Source: Tannerella sp. (lineage in GTDB: Bacteria; Bacteroidota; Bacteroidia; Bacteroidales; Tannerellaceae). Taken from it: 21,345 nt of DNA. The stretch lies in NCBI GenBank assembly GCA_031288935.1, contig JAITQL010000166.1:1-21345 (forward strand). The letters run 5' to 3'. Positions 14,570-21,345 of the stretch are shown piece by piece (the first letter of the stretch is position 1; each line of letters begins with the position of its first letter). A program made the translations under genes and the position numbers. The notes beneath the pieces were generated by a model that was given only the letters and a program-made list of their open reading frames with translations, did not search any database and was not told where the DNA came from.

Positions 14570-15313
14570 TCACCTTGTATTCAACCGATAACTAATGCCC
14601 AACGTTCCGTAAATATGATATATATGAAAGGGTACGCTTGTAAAATCCGACGGAAACAACGGACTTAATCCCCATGCAATTTGTCCTCTTAATGCAAAGC
14701 GCCGGTAAAAACTCCATTCTCCGGCAACCAGCACGCCGTAGTCAAACAGACGCTGTTTTTCCGAAAAGTCAAACGACGCGCGATCTATGATCGTTTTCTC
14801 GCCAATCGGGCTTCCCTGCCGGATGTATCCGTCCGACGCCGTGCCTTTAAAATTGGCGTTATACAAATAACCGGCATACATTCCGGCCTGAATATCCCAG
14901 CGTTCATTGATCCGGTAAATAGCCGTGACCGGCAATGAGAGGTACGAATTATGTATCCGGGTCGTGTTTTTTCCCGTAAAATTGCCGGTATATTTCTCGT
15001 TATTCATTTCAATTTCCGTATACAGGCTCTTCGCTCTGCTTTCCACGTCAAAGCCCTTATAGTCAATTGCGAGTTGTGCAGATATGCCCCATTTCCCATT
15101 CAACCGGCGAATCGCTTCCAAGGCTACATGAGGGGCAAATACCGGTGGCGAAAAAGATTCTATCTTCCGGATTTCTTCAGGTAACGGCAGAGGAGAAGTG
15201 GCACCGATATTCAAACCGGCATTGATTTTAAATTCCCAGCAGGGACTTTGCCCTTGCATCCTGAACAGGCAGGCGCCAATCAAGATGAGTATTACTAACG
15301 CCTTCTGCTTCAT
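14570..15313 (-). CDS. Outer-membrane beta-barrel protein, third gene of the calycin/PCMD operon
   Basis: The protein is 247 residues from ATG 15313, which opens a signal peptide (MKQKALVILILIGACLFRMQ). An in-frame ATG at 15334 would overlap the upstream gene. The mature protein starts FKINAGLNIGATSPLPLP and continues in alternating strands (WGISAQLAIDYKGF, SYLSLPVTAIYRINERWDIQ, GMYAGYLYN, FALRGQIAWGLSP), ending in GTLGISYRLNTR. This fits the Bacteroidetes OMP_b-brl/PorT-like barrels. The start codon is 1 bp after the stop of the PCMD gene, so the two are tightly coupled. Its link with a PCMD lipoprotein suggests a small outer-membrane complex; ligand unknown. Confidence 0.78.
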   Translation of the reverse strand: MKQKALVILILIGACLFRMQGQSPCWEFKINAGLNIGATSPLPLPEEIRKIESFSPPVFAPHVALEAIRRLNGKWGISAQLAIDYKGFDVESRAKSLYTEIEMNNEKYTGNFTGKNTTRIHNSYLSLPVTAIYRINERWDIQAGMYAGYLYNANFKGTASDGYIRQGSPIGEKTIIDRASFDFSEKQRLFDYGVLVAGEWSFYRRFALRGQIAWGLSPLFPSDFTSVPFHIYHIYGTLGISYRLNTR

Positions 15314-15314
15314 T

Positions 15315-16424
15315 TTAAATGCCGGATATATCATAATACAAATTCAAATCATCCACAATCAGCGTATTTCCCGGACGGCCTTCGTAAAACTGTCCCTTGC
15401 TGCTGGACGTGCACACAATGGATAACTTGTATTGGTTGCTTTTTAATTCTTCCCATGAAAAAGGCGTCGGATAGGCATCGTAGTCAAAATTTATCTCGAA
15501 GGACATCTGTTTATCCTTCTGAATATCTTCTTCCCTGATTTTAGCCAGCGCAATAATCCGGGGAGAATCGGTGATATTGTCGCCGTACAGGAATTGTACG
15601 TCCCCGCCTGTTTTGAACAAAACCGCATAAATGTCACACATGTCTTTTTTCATCCTGTCGCGGCTTCCATCCGGGAGAATATAATCTTCCGTACCTTCTT
15701 TGAACAAACAGGATCCGGTCAGTTTAGTCGGTTTCCCGCTGTCGAAAGGGACTCCAAATGAAGTTGATTTCAACGGATTCGTCAATCCTGTCAACGCATT
15801 GAATCCGCCCAGATAGATCGAGCCTGCCAGACAGGGGATGAACACAATTCCTCCGGCAATACTGCCGGGCCCGACCATTGTCCTCATTTCCACAGCGCCG
15901 CTGCCATTGAGCAGCGCCTTCCGGACAGGGTATTCCCGAGCCGGTTTCGCCGGGCTGCTCCAGGCAATGGATGCCCCGTTATTGCTCGAATACCACTGCA
16001 GGGCGCCTTCCTTCGGATTTTCGTACAGAAAGCTCGTGTTCGGTCTGACCCATGTCTCGAAGTCGAATTTATCCGGAAAGTTTTCTACCTGCATGACGGC
16101 GTACAGTTTGCTGTACTGTTTGCTTTCCGAAGTCACCCGGACATAAAACAACGTATCATTCGTTACCGGATTGGCAATCCGTTGCCAGTCGGCGCCGGAA
16201 GACAGTTCGATATGCACGATGTCAGAATCCCGCAGAGAGACGTTCGCTTTCGGGTATGCCACGACGTACTCGTTGTATATCTCTACTCCTTTTGTTCGCA
16301 GACTGTTTTCCGGGAAATTGAGCGAAAGAATGTCCGACTCCGGATTCAGCGCTTCATCCTGGATACAGGAAGTAAAGATAACGGCCGTTACGGCTATGGC
16401 ATACCCTGCTTTTCTCATGTTCAT
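15315..16424 (-). CDS. PCMD domain-containing lipoprotein
   Basis: The 369-residue lipoprotein has lipobox FTSC (Cys20) followed by IQDEA, an acidic stretch compatible with a Bacteroidetes surface-export signal. The first part (about 25-115) is beta-rich. The rest, from FDFETWVRP to a C-terminal NTLIVDDLNLYYDIS, has the shape of a PCMD (putative carbohydrate metabolism) domain. It includes AWSSPAKPAREYPVRK, VEMRTMVGPGSIAGGIVF and the final VDDLNLYYD strand typical of these jelly-roll folds. The ATG at 16424 overlaps the stop of the calycin-like gene by 4 bp (ATGA); a second ATG at 16418 is equally possible. Family function is predicted only; sugar binding at the cell surface is an inference. 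Confidence 0.8.
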   Translation of the reverse strand: MNMRKAGYAIAVTAVIFTSCIQDEALNPESDILSLNFPENSLRTKGVEIYNEYVVAYPKANVSLRDSDIVHIELSSGADWQRIANPVTNDTLFYVRVTSESKQYSKLYAVMQVENFPDKFDFETWVRPNTSFLYENPKEGALQWYSSNNGASIAWSSPAKPAREYPVRKALLNGSGAVEMRTMVGPGSIAGGIVFIPCLAGSIYLGGFNALTGLTNPLKSTSFGVPFDSGKPTKLTGSCLFKEGTEDYILPDGSRDRMKKDMCDIYAVLFKTGGDVQFLYGDNITDSPRIIALAKIREEDIQKDKQMSFEINFDYDAYPTPFSWEELKSNQYKLSIVCTSSSKGQFYEGRPGNTLIVDDLNLYYDISGI

Positions 16425-16867
16425 TGCTTCTGACCTTCGAAGACGACTGTTACAGGTGCGCCCGGAATCTCTACCGTTATATCTATGCTTGTTTCTCCGC
16501 CCTGATCAATCGTACCGTCCACAGTGACCGGTACCGGAACCGAAGCGCCGGCCTCTCCCATTGCCATATTGAAAGTGGTGCCTCCCGAAACGGCATATTG
16601 CTGGTTCTTATATAGAACAACGGATTGGCATGCAATATTTACATCTATGCCCAGTACCGTTTCCTGCATTTTCAGTGTGACAAGCCGATTGCCATCGCGC
16701 GTAATCACAATCTGCGCTTCATTAACTATGGGGACACCTGCCATCACTATTTTTCCCTTATACGTTCCGGCTATTGCCTGTGCGCGATCATCATCGTCGC
16801 TGCAAGCCGTGAATCCGGCACACAGTGCGGACACCCATACCATTAAACTAAACAATCCATACTTCAT
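16421..16867 (-). CDS. Calycin-like domain surface lipoprotein
   Basis: The protein is 148 residues from ATG 16867. The longer frame to 16954 runs through the promoter and is rejected. The signal peptide ends in lipobox FTAC (Cys22), directly followed by SDDDD. This is the acidic lipoprotein export signal described for surface lipoproteins in Bacteroides. The mature part begins AIAGTYKGKIVMAG and consists of short strands (QIVITRDGNRLVTLKMQ, TSIDITVEIPGAPVTVVFEG), as in Bacteroidetes calycin-like proteins, a small lipocalin-type barrel. It leads the operon with the PCMD lipoprotein and barrel gene and probably works with them on the outer surface. No ligand can be predicted. Confidence 0.8.
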   Translation of the reverse strand: MKYGLFSLMVWVSALCAGFTACSDDDDRAQAIAGTYKGKIVMAGVPIVNEAQIVITRDGNRLVTLKMQETVLGIDVNIACQSVVLYKNQQYAVSGGTTFNMAMGEAGASVPVPVTVDGTIDQGGETSIDITVEIPGAPVTVVFEGQKQ

Positions 16868-16899
16868 AATATCTTCAACTATTAATTTATAATCGACCG

Positions 16900-16933
16900 C
16901 AAAGGTAGACTTTCTGCGCATAAGAAACTCAAA
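16900..16933 (-). promoter_or_regulatory. Promoter of the calycin/PCMD/OMP operon
   Basis: On the minus strand TACCTTTG (16907-16900) is an exact -7 box, with TTTG at 16933-16930 after a 22-bp spacer. It is 32 bp upstream of the ATG at 16867. A 14-bp segment covering part of the box (16891-16904, AATCGACCGCAAAG on the plus strand) recurs with one change at 16953-16966. Confidence 0.6.
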
Positions 16934-17024
16934 AAAACTCATTATATTCTTCAATCGACTGCAAAGAAAATTGAAAAGCAGGGGAATTAACGGGAGAATG
17001 AATGTGCATATAACAAAAAAACCA

Positions 17025-17032
17025 TACCTTAG
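17025..17032 (+). promoter_or_regulatory. Weak -7 box candidate for the DUF4988 lipoprotein
   Basis: TACCTTAG differs from TAnnTTTG by one base and lies 57 bp upstream of the ATG at 17090. No clear -33 box is seen. Confidence 0.3.
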
Positions 17033-17089
17033 CCGAATATTTTATCATGCATAAAAGAAAACGATTTAATAACTAAAACATTGATGTAT

Positions 17090-18592
17090 ATGAAAACAAG
17101 ATTTTCTTTGGAAAGAAACATTATTCTGAGTATTATTTCTTTCTGCATTGTATCCGTTATTTTTGCCGGGTGCGGGAATAATTATGACGACGATATTTCC
17201 AATCTGTACGGGAAAAACAGGGAACAGGACAGCGTGCTGAACGATCTGAGGAATGCCGTGCTTGCCCTTCAAGACAATATTGCCAACCTGCGTACGATTT
17301 CGAATGTGGAAACCACAGCCACGGGATACAGGATTCACTTCTCTGCAGGTCAGCCGGCCTATATTGACATCCGAAACGGAACGGACGGAACGTCGGGTTC
17401 GATATGGACGATCGGTTCGGGAGTGATCACGGGCACCCATACCGACAGTGTATGGTATCTCAACGGTCAACCGACTGAATGGATTGCCCTTCCGCCCCCC
17501 GGACGCAACGGACAGGATGGAGAACCCATTCCCGTGCGCTCTCCCGGTATCGACGAGGAGGGATACTGGGTTACGTATGAATGGAATGAAAGCAAGAATG
17601 CCTTCGACAGTATTCAAACCGCCTACAAGGCTGACCATCTCACCGCCTATGTAACCGACAATCCGGCGAATCTCAATCAATGGATTCTGCATGTGAGATA
17701 CGGCGCACAGGGAACGGCCTACCAGGAAGTCATCCTCCCCAAGAATGACGCGGGATTGCCCGGGGCAAGCGGATATGCGGGAAGCATGAGCCTGTTCGGC
17801 TATACCCATATCACTTCCGCAGGCGCCCTCCTCTCGCAGGCCGCCCTGCCGGATACCAGTCTGGTGATAGAATACTGGTATATCGACTCCATTTACAATG
17901 TGACCACGAGTACCCGGCTGTCCGAATGGCAGGGAAAGAAGCATGTCCTTCCCAAACAACTGCTCTCCACGCTGAACGGAAAGAAGATATCCCTCGCCCT
18001 CAGCAGCGATGTGACGCCCGGAGTAACGACTTACGTGCTTAAAAACTCCAGGAACGAATCATTGCCGCTGAACATTGCCACGCCCGTTCCGTTCACGGGG
18101 TTGCTGACAAAGGCCGAAATCGCCGGCGGACAGGTATATCTGGCGACCCTGTCCGTCTATGACTCTACCTATCTGGATGCAACGGCCGTGACGAACAACT
18201 TCCGGAGCAGATTCAAGACAGGCGCCGTTTACTATGTTGAAACCGGCAATGGCGTCAAATCGAGTTACTCTCCGTTTTCGATTGATGCGGCAGACCGTTC
18301 GGCGGTCGCCGTTACGCAGGTAAACGTGGCGCTTGTCGGGACGGTTCCCCCCAGCGCAGGGACGTACAACCTGCGTACAGGCGAAGTATATGACATCCGC
18401 TTTGATGCGGTTAACGGAGCGTATGTCTGGGATTATACAATTGATGCCTCCGGTTCGCCGGATGTCGCTATCTATGCGGCCAGCGGTTCGTTTTCAGTCT
18501 CGCAGGCGGGGTCGTACAACCTGACCGTTCAGAAACTGCACGTGGACGGGAAGATATACGAAGAAACGATTCAGATCGCAGTCGTTGACTGA
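17090..18592 (+). CDS. Lipoprotein with DUF4988-like coiled-coil N-terminus, function unknown
   Basis: The protein is 500 residues from ATG 17090; ATG 17084 is also possible. The lipobox is FAGC (Cys28), followed by GNNYDDDISNLYGK. A heptad-like coiled coil (about 35-70, QDSVLNDLRNAVLALQDNIA) precedes TGYRIHFSAGQPAYIDIRNG and short Gly-rich turns (GTDGTSGS, GRNGQDGE). This resembles the DUF4988 region found at the N-terminus of many Bacteroidetes surface lipoproteins, including PL29-type lyases. No catalytic lyase domain is recognised in the remaining about 320 residues, which are beta-rich and end in an Ig-like strand pattern (YNLTVQKLHVDGKIYEETIQ). It is divergent from the calycin/PCMD operon, and a shared envelope role is only a guess. 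Confidence 0.72.
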   Translation: MKTRFSLERNIILSIISFCIVSVIFAGCGNNYDDDISNLYGKNREQDSVLNDLRNAVLALQDNIANLRTISNVETTATGYRIHFSAGQPAYIDIRNGTDGTSGSIWTIGSGVITGTHTDSVWYLNGQPTEWIALPPPGRNGQDGEPIPVRSPGIDEEGYWVTYEWNESKNAFDSIQTAYKADHLTAYVTDNPANLNQWILHVRYGAQGTAYQEVILPKNDAGLPGASGYAGSMSLFGYTHITSAGALLSQAALPDTSLVIEYWYIDSIYNVTTSTRLSEWQGKKHVLPKQLLSTLNGKKISLALSSDVTPGVTTYVLKNSRNESLPLNIATPVPFTGLLTKAEIAGGQVYLATLSVYDSTYLDATAVTNNFRSRFKTGAVYYVETGNGVKSSYSPFSIDAADRSAVAVTQVNVALVGTVPPSAGTYNLRTGEVYDIRFDAVNGAYVWDYTIDASGSPDVAIYAASGSFSVSQAGSYNLTVQKLHVDGKIYEETIQIAVVD

Positions 18593-18662
18593 TTCAACGC
18601 TTGCGGGGACATAAGGAGGACAGTCCTCTACTTTTTTCTTGGTAAATTTACTTTTGTGTATC

Positions 18663-18690
18663 GGAAAGCAGGCCTTCAAGCCTGCTTTCC
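18663..18690. terminator. Terminator-like hairpin after the DUF4988 lipoprotein
   Basis: GGAAAGCAGGC (18663-18673) pairs perfectly with GCCTGCTTTCC (18680-18690): an 11-bp stem and a 6-nt loop. The T-tract after it is short (CTGTTTATG), so termination may be moderate. It lies 70 bp after the stop at 18592. Confidence 0.65.
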
Positions 18691-18765
18691 CTGTTTATGC
18701 ACAGGCCTTCGTACCGGACAGGGAATCGCGGACGGCGCCTTGCGGACTTCCGCAGGTATTGGGGA

Positions 18766-18857
18766 GGGCGACCCTTTAGCCTCTAAAAGGGCGACCCTTT
18801 AGCCTCTAAGAGGGCGACCCTCCAGCCCCGGAGAGAGCGGCCCTCCAGCCTCGGAGA
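18766..18857. repeat. Four 23-bp tandem hairpin repeats
   Basis: Units start at 18766, 18789, 18812 and 18835. The first two are nearly identical (GGGCGACCCTTTAGCCTCTA then AAA or AGA). The last two replace CTTTAG/CTAAAAG by CTCCAG/CGGAGAG, so both sides of the small stem change together. The array ends in a further hairpin GAGAGGG/CCCTCTC with loop AATAA (18854-18872). No ORF accompanies it. Confidence 0.85.
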
Positions 18858-18963
18858 GGGAATAACCCTCTCATTTACAGCATCGGTTTTACCGTAGAAA
18901 AACTGTTCGGATGGACCGGGGCAGGATGTGTTGAAATTTCACGGCGCCTCAAAAGGGCTTTAG

Positions 18964-18987
18964 CCGGACATGCAGCCGCCTGTCCGG
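18964..18987 (-). terminator. Candidate terminator for the cytidylate-kinase-like gene
   Basis: CCGGACA (18964-18970) pairs with TGTCCGG (18981-18987), a 7-bp stem with a 10-nt loop, 13 bp past the stop at 19001. On the minus strand a TTTT run follows about ten bases later, so this is a weak call. Confidence 0.35.
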
Positions 18988-19000
18988 TGTTTGCGGACGG

Positions 19001-19657
19001 TCAGAATGCTCCCCTGCGCGTGCCGGCGTCCGTTGCCTGCTTCATTCTTTTCTCCACAAAGGCTTTCATGAAGGCTACGGTCCCGTCTATGCCCAGCGCC
19101 GAAACGTCGATCGACAGGTCATAGGAAGCGGCCTTGCCCCAGGTCTTGTTCGTGAAATAACCGTAGTATGCGGCGCGCGACCGGTCGGTTTTGGCGATCA
19201 GTTCACGCGCCTGCTCCGCCGTTGCCTGCTGGCGCTCGACGACGTGCCGTATGCGGTTCTCCATCCGGTTGTGTATGAAAAAGCTGATGCAGTGCGGATG
19301 CTCGCGCAGGATGTAGTCGGCGCAGCGGCCGACGATGACGCACGACTCCGTCTCGCCCAGCTTGCGGATGGCGTCGCTTTGCAGCTGGAACAGCCCTTCG
19401 TTCGAGAGAATGTTCAGCTGCGGAGCGTACACTCCCATGTGCGAGAATCCCTGCATGAAGGCGTGTGTCAAACTGCCCGACGCTTTCTCGTCGGCCTTCT
19501 CGAACACGTCGCGGCAGAGGCCGCTCTCGCGCGAAGCCAGTTGAATAAGCTCCCTGTCGTAGTAGGCAATGCCGAACGATTCGGCCAGCTTCTTCCCGAT
19601 GACGCGGCCGCCGCTTCCAAACTGGCGACCGACGGTCAGTATCATGATTCGATTCAT
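19001..19657 (-). CDS. Cytidylate kinase-like family protein
   Basis: The 218-residue protein starts MNRIMILTVGRQFGSGGRVI, with a P-loop-type GRQFGSGGR at 10-18. IAYYDRELIQLASRESG (about 30-46) and CVIVGRCADYILRE follow, then HCISFFIH and an Arg-rich lid (RIRHVVERQQ, TDRSRAAYYGYFT). This is the Cytidylate_kin2 group, paralogues of Cmk that are common in Bacteroidetes and Firmicutes. Their true phosphate acceptor is not known, and they lack the full CMP-binding insert of housekeeping Cmk. The gene follows the MATE exporter by 46 bp on the same strand and is likely co-transcribed. The spacer is AT-rich with TATATGTATA-like repeats. Confidence 0.85.
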   Translation of the reverse strand: MNRIMILTVGRQFGSGGRVIGKKLAESFGIAYYDRELIQLASRESGLCRDVFEKADEKASGSLTHAFMQGFSHMGVYAPQLNILSNEGLFQLQSDAIRKLGETESCVIVGRCADYILREHPHCISFFIHNRMENRIRHVVERQQATAEQARELIAKTDRSRAAYYGYFTNKTWGKAASYDLSIDVSALGIDGTVAFMKAFVEKRMKQATDAGTRRGAF

Positions 19658-19703
19658 ATTTCTGCGTTTATGTCAAGGTTTATATGTATAATATATATGT
19701 ATA

Positions 19704-21068
19704 TCAACGGATCCGTTCGCCGGCAGCACGCTTGAATTTCCTCAACTGCGCGCAGAGCATGAAGGCGGTGAGCGCCGACGCCGTGAAGTCGGCCACCGGC
19801 AGGCTGATCCACACTCCCTGCACGCCGAAGAACTGCGGCAGCACGATCAGGCAGGGAATCATGAACAGCGCCTGCCGCGTAAGCGACAGAAAGATGGCCT
19901 GGCGCGACATTCCGATCGAAAGAAAGAAATTCGTTGCCACCATCTGGAATCCCGCGAAGGGAAAGACCGCAAAGACAATGTGCAGACCGTGTACGGCAGC
20001 CCGGATCAACTCCCCGTCCGACGTAAACCACCGTATGATGCCCTCCGGGAAGAGGTGGCAGACCAGAAAGCCGAACGTCGCGATGCCCACGCCCCAGGCG
20101 ATGGTCAGCTTCGTCACCTGCGTCACCCGCCGGTAGTCCCTCGCGCCGAAGTTGTATCCCGCCACCGGCTGCATCCCCTGGTTCAAACCCATGATCACCA
20201 TTGCAAAAAGAAAGATGATCCGGTTGATGATGCCGTATGCGCCGATCGTCAGGTCGCTGCCGTAGGTTTTCAGCCCGCGGTTGATCAGGATCACGATCAG
20301 GCACGAACAGAGATTCATCAGGAAAGGCGACAGTCCGATGGCAAACATGCTCCGCACCAGCTCGCGCTTGAGCGAATAGATCCCCCGGTGAAAGTGAAGA
20401 AGCTGCTTCGGCTGCGTGAAATGCACCAGCTGCCATACCAGCGAAATGACCTGCGCGATCACCGTTGCCCAGGCCGCCCCCCTGATGCCCCAGCCGAAGC
20501 CGAAGATAAACAGCGGCGTCAGAATGCAGTTGATCACCACCGACAGCAGTGTCGTATACATCGACATCTTCGGATGTCCGGCCGCCCGCAGCACGGCATT
20601 CAGGCCAAAGTAAATATGCGTGACGACGTTGCCCGCCAGAATCACTTCCATGTATTCGCGCGCATAGGGCAGCGTCTGATCGCTGGCGCCGAAGAAGCGG
20701 AACACCGGGTCGAGGAACGGAAAACAGACTGCCGTAACAGCGATTCCGATGACGACGTTCAGCACCAGTACGTTTCCCAGCGCCTGATTCGCACTCCCGT
20801 AGTCCCGCTGTCCCAGCTTGACGGAGATGATCGTGGACGCGCCCACGCCGACGAACGATCCGAACGCCGCCGTCAGGTTCATCAGCGGAAAAGTCAGCGC
20901 CAGTCCGGCAATGGCCATCGAGCCGACGCCGTGACCGATAAAGATACTGTCCGCCATGTTATAGACGGACGCCGCCGTCATTGCAATGATCGCAGGGATG
21001 GCGTATTCGGCCAGCAACTTCCCTACACGCTCCGTACCTAATTTTAAAGGACTTCCGTTCCCGTTCAT
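19704..21068 (-). CDS. MATE family efflux transporter
   Basis: The 454-residue integral membrane protein has about twelve hydrophobic segments. Segment 1 contains LLAEYAIPAIIAMTAASVYNMAD, and MATE landmarks follow: SIFIGHGVGSMAIAGLALTFP, an early FGSFVGVGASTIISVKLGQ loop, and the second-half counterpart IMGLNQGMQPVAGYNFGARD. It belongs to the MepA/DinF-like branch that exports cationic drugs or metabolites in exchange for Na+ or H+. The substrate cannot be told. A TACCTTTG box lies 8 bp before the ATG, so the leader would be very short. The cytidylate-kinase-like gene lies downstream in the same unit. Confidence 0.94.
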   Translation of the reverse strand: MNGNGSPLKLGTERVGKLLAEYAIPAIIAMTAASVYNMADSIFIGHGVGSMAIAGLALTFPLMNLTAAFGSFVGVGASTIISVKLGQRDYGSANQALGNVLVLNVVIGIAVTAVCFPFLDPVFRFFGASDQTLPYAREYMEVILAGNVVTHIYFGLNAVLRAAGHPKMSMYTTLLSVVINCILTPLFIFGFGWGIRGAAWATVIAQVISLVWQLVHFTQPKQLLHFHRGIYSLKRELVRSMFAIGLSPFLMNLCSCLIVILINRGLKTYGSDLTIGAYGIINRIIFLFAMVIMGLNQGMQPVAGYNFGARDYRRVTQVTKLTIAWGVGIATFGFLVCHLFPEGIIRWFTSDGELIRAAVHGLHIVFAVFPFAGFQMVATNFFLSIGMSRQAIFLSLTRQALFMIPCLIVLPQFFGVQGVWISLPVADFTASALTAFMLCAQLRKFKRAAGERIR

Positions 21069-21076
21069 AATGACGG

Positions 21077-21084
21077 CAAAGGTA
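21077..21084 (-). promoter_or_regulatory. -7 promoter box for the MATE gene
   Basis: TACCTTTG on the minus strand matches TAnnTTTG exactly and lies 8 bp upstream of the ATG at 21068. This implies a nearly leaderless transcript. The -33 box is not clear. Confidence 0.55.
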
Positions 21085-21247
21085 GGAAAATTCTTCGCAC
21101 GGGAAAAACGGACGGCCGTTTAAAGGGTCGTCCGACCGGTCGCGAAGGGAATGACGGTCAACCCGGTTCGCGTTATGCGCGCGGAATCGCCGGAAACAAA
21201 TGTGTCAGGCGATTTGACCGGCCACGGAACGTCTGCACGAAGATTTT

Positions 21248-21279
21248 TTTGCGATATATGCGAAAAAACAATACTTTTG
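21248..21279 (+). promoter_or_regulatory. Promoter for the gene at the right edge
   Basis: TTTG (21248-21251), a 20-bp spacer and TACTTTTG (21272-21279) form a very good Bacteroidetes promoter, 18 bp before the ATG at 21298. Upstream lies an inverted repeat, AATCGCC (21185-21191) with GGCGATT (21208-21214), which could be an operator. Confidence 0.7.
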
Positions 21280-21297
21280 TCCCCGAAAATAAATAGC

Positions 21298-21345
21298 ATG
21301 AAAAAAGGAATGCGAATTATACATTTAATTATTCAAGTAAACAAG
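21298..21345 (+). CDS. Start of an unidentified gene (cut by window edge)
   Basis: Only 16 codons are visible, MKKGMRIIHLIIQVNK, starting 18 bp after a strong promoter. The basic, then hydrophobic start could be a signal peptide or a cytoplasmic N-terminus. No family can be named. Confidence 0.5.
   Translation, partial: MKKGMRIIHLIIQVNK

Larger units (their letters stand above)
18593..19000. other. Spacer between converging genes
   Basis: This 408-bp stretch between the DUF4988 lipoprotein (+) and the cytidylate-kinase-like gene (-) carries a terminator hairpin at 18663-18690, the four 23-bp repeats and a second hairpin at 18964-18987. No coding region is supported. Confidence 0.6.

Noticed and set aside
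16868..16954. Upstream extension of the calycin-like gene
   Set aside because: It would read through the promoter box at 16900-16907 and puts the signal peptide inside the protein.

Overview
The window looks like a chromosomal segment of a Bacteroidales bacterium. The evidence is Bacteroidetes-type promoters (TTTG, about 19 bp, TAnnTTTG) in front of several genes, few Shine-Dalgarno sequences, and Bacteroidetes protein families: a TonB-dependent receptor, a DUF4964/5127/4965/1793 glutaminase-type lipoprotein, a calycin-like/PCMD pair, DUF4988 and an RluB with a long disordered N-terminus. Lipoproteins with acidic residues just after the lipobox cysteine fit the same phylum. Most of the window is GC-rich by eye; 12.4-17.0 kb is visibly more AT-rich. 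The family within Bacteroidales cannot be fixed from sequence alone.

Layout. 1-303 (-) is the start of a TonB-dependent receptor. 304-1026 is a long non-coding stretch with repeated CATAATTATG dyads. 1027-4892 (+) holds a glutaminase-family lipoprotein and a DcaP-like porin, closed by a strong two-way terminator at 5065-5098. 5170-5781 (-) is rplU-rpmA with an exact promoter and a structured leader. 6105-8877 (-) is a two-gene unit: an Ig-like (Big_5) lipoprotein, then a DUF3108 protein. 8907-9584 is a repeat-rich island: an 8-bp tandem repeat over a promoter, a MITE-like palindrome, and a 435-bp inverted-repeat element with about ten 23-bp repeats inside. 9585-12963 (-) is rluB-like, asnS and a small outer-membrane barrel. 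13056-14399 (-) is purB. 14570-16867 (-) is a three-gene envelope operon: calycin-like lipoprotein, PCMD lipoprotein, outer-membrane barrel. 17090-18592 (+) is a DUF4988 lipoprotein of unknown role. 18593-19000 contains a terminator and four 23-bp hairpin repeats. 19001-21068 (-) is a MATE exporter followed by a cytidylate-kinase-like protein. 21298-21345 (+) is the start of an unidentified gene.

Together, housekeeping genes (ribosomal proteins, AsnRS, adenylosuccinate lyase, pseudouridine synthase) alternate with cell-envelope genes. No phage, insertion-sequence transposase, CRISPR array, tRNA or rRNA was seen. The least explained parts are the non-coding repeats, above all 9072-9506, where nested inverted repeats, hairpins with different stems but the same GCA loop, and a 23-bp array form one compact element without a protein.
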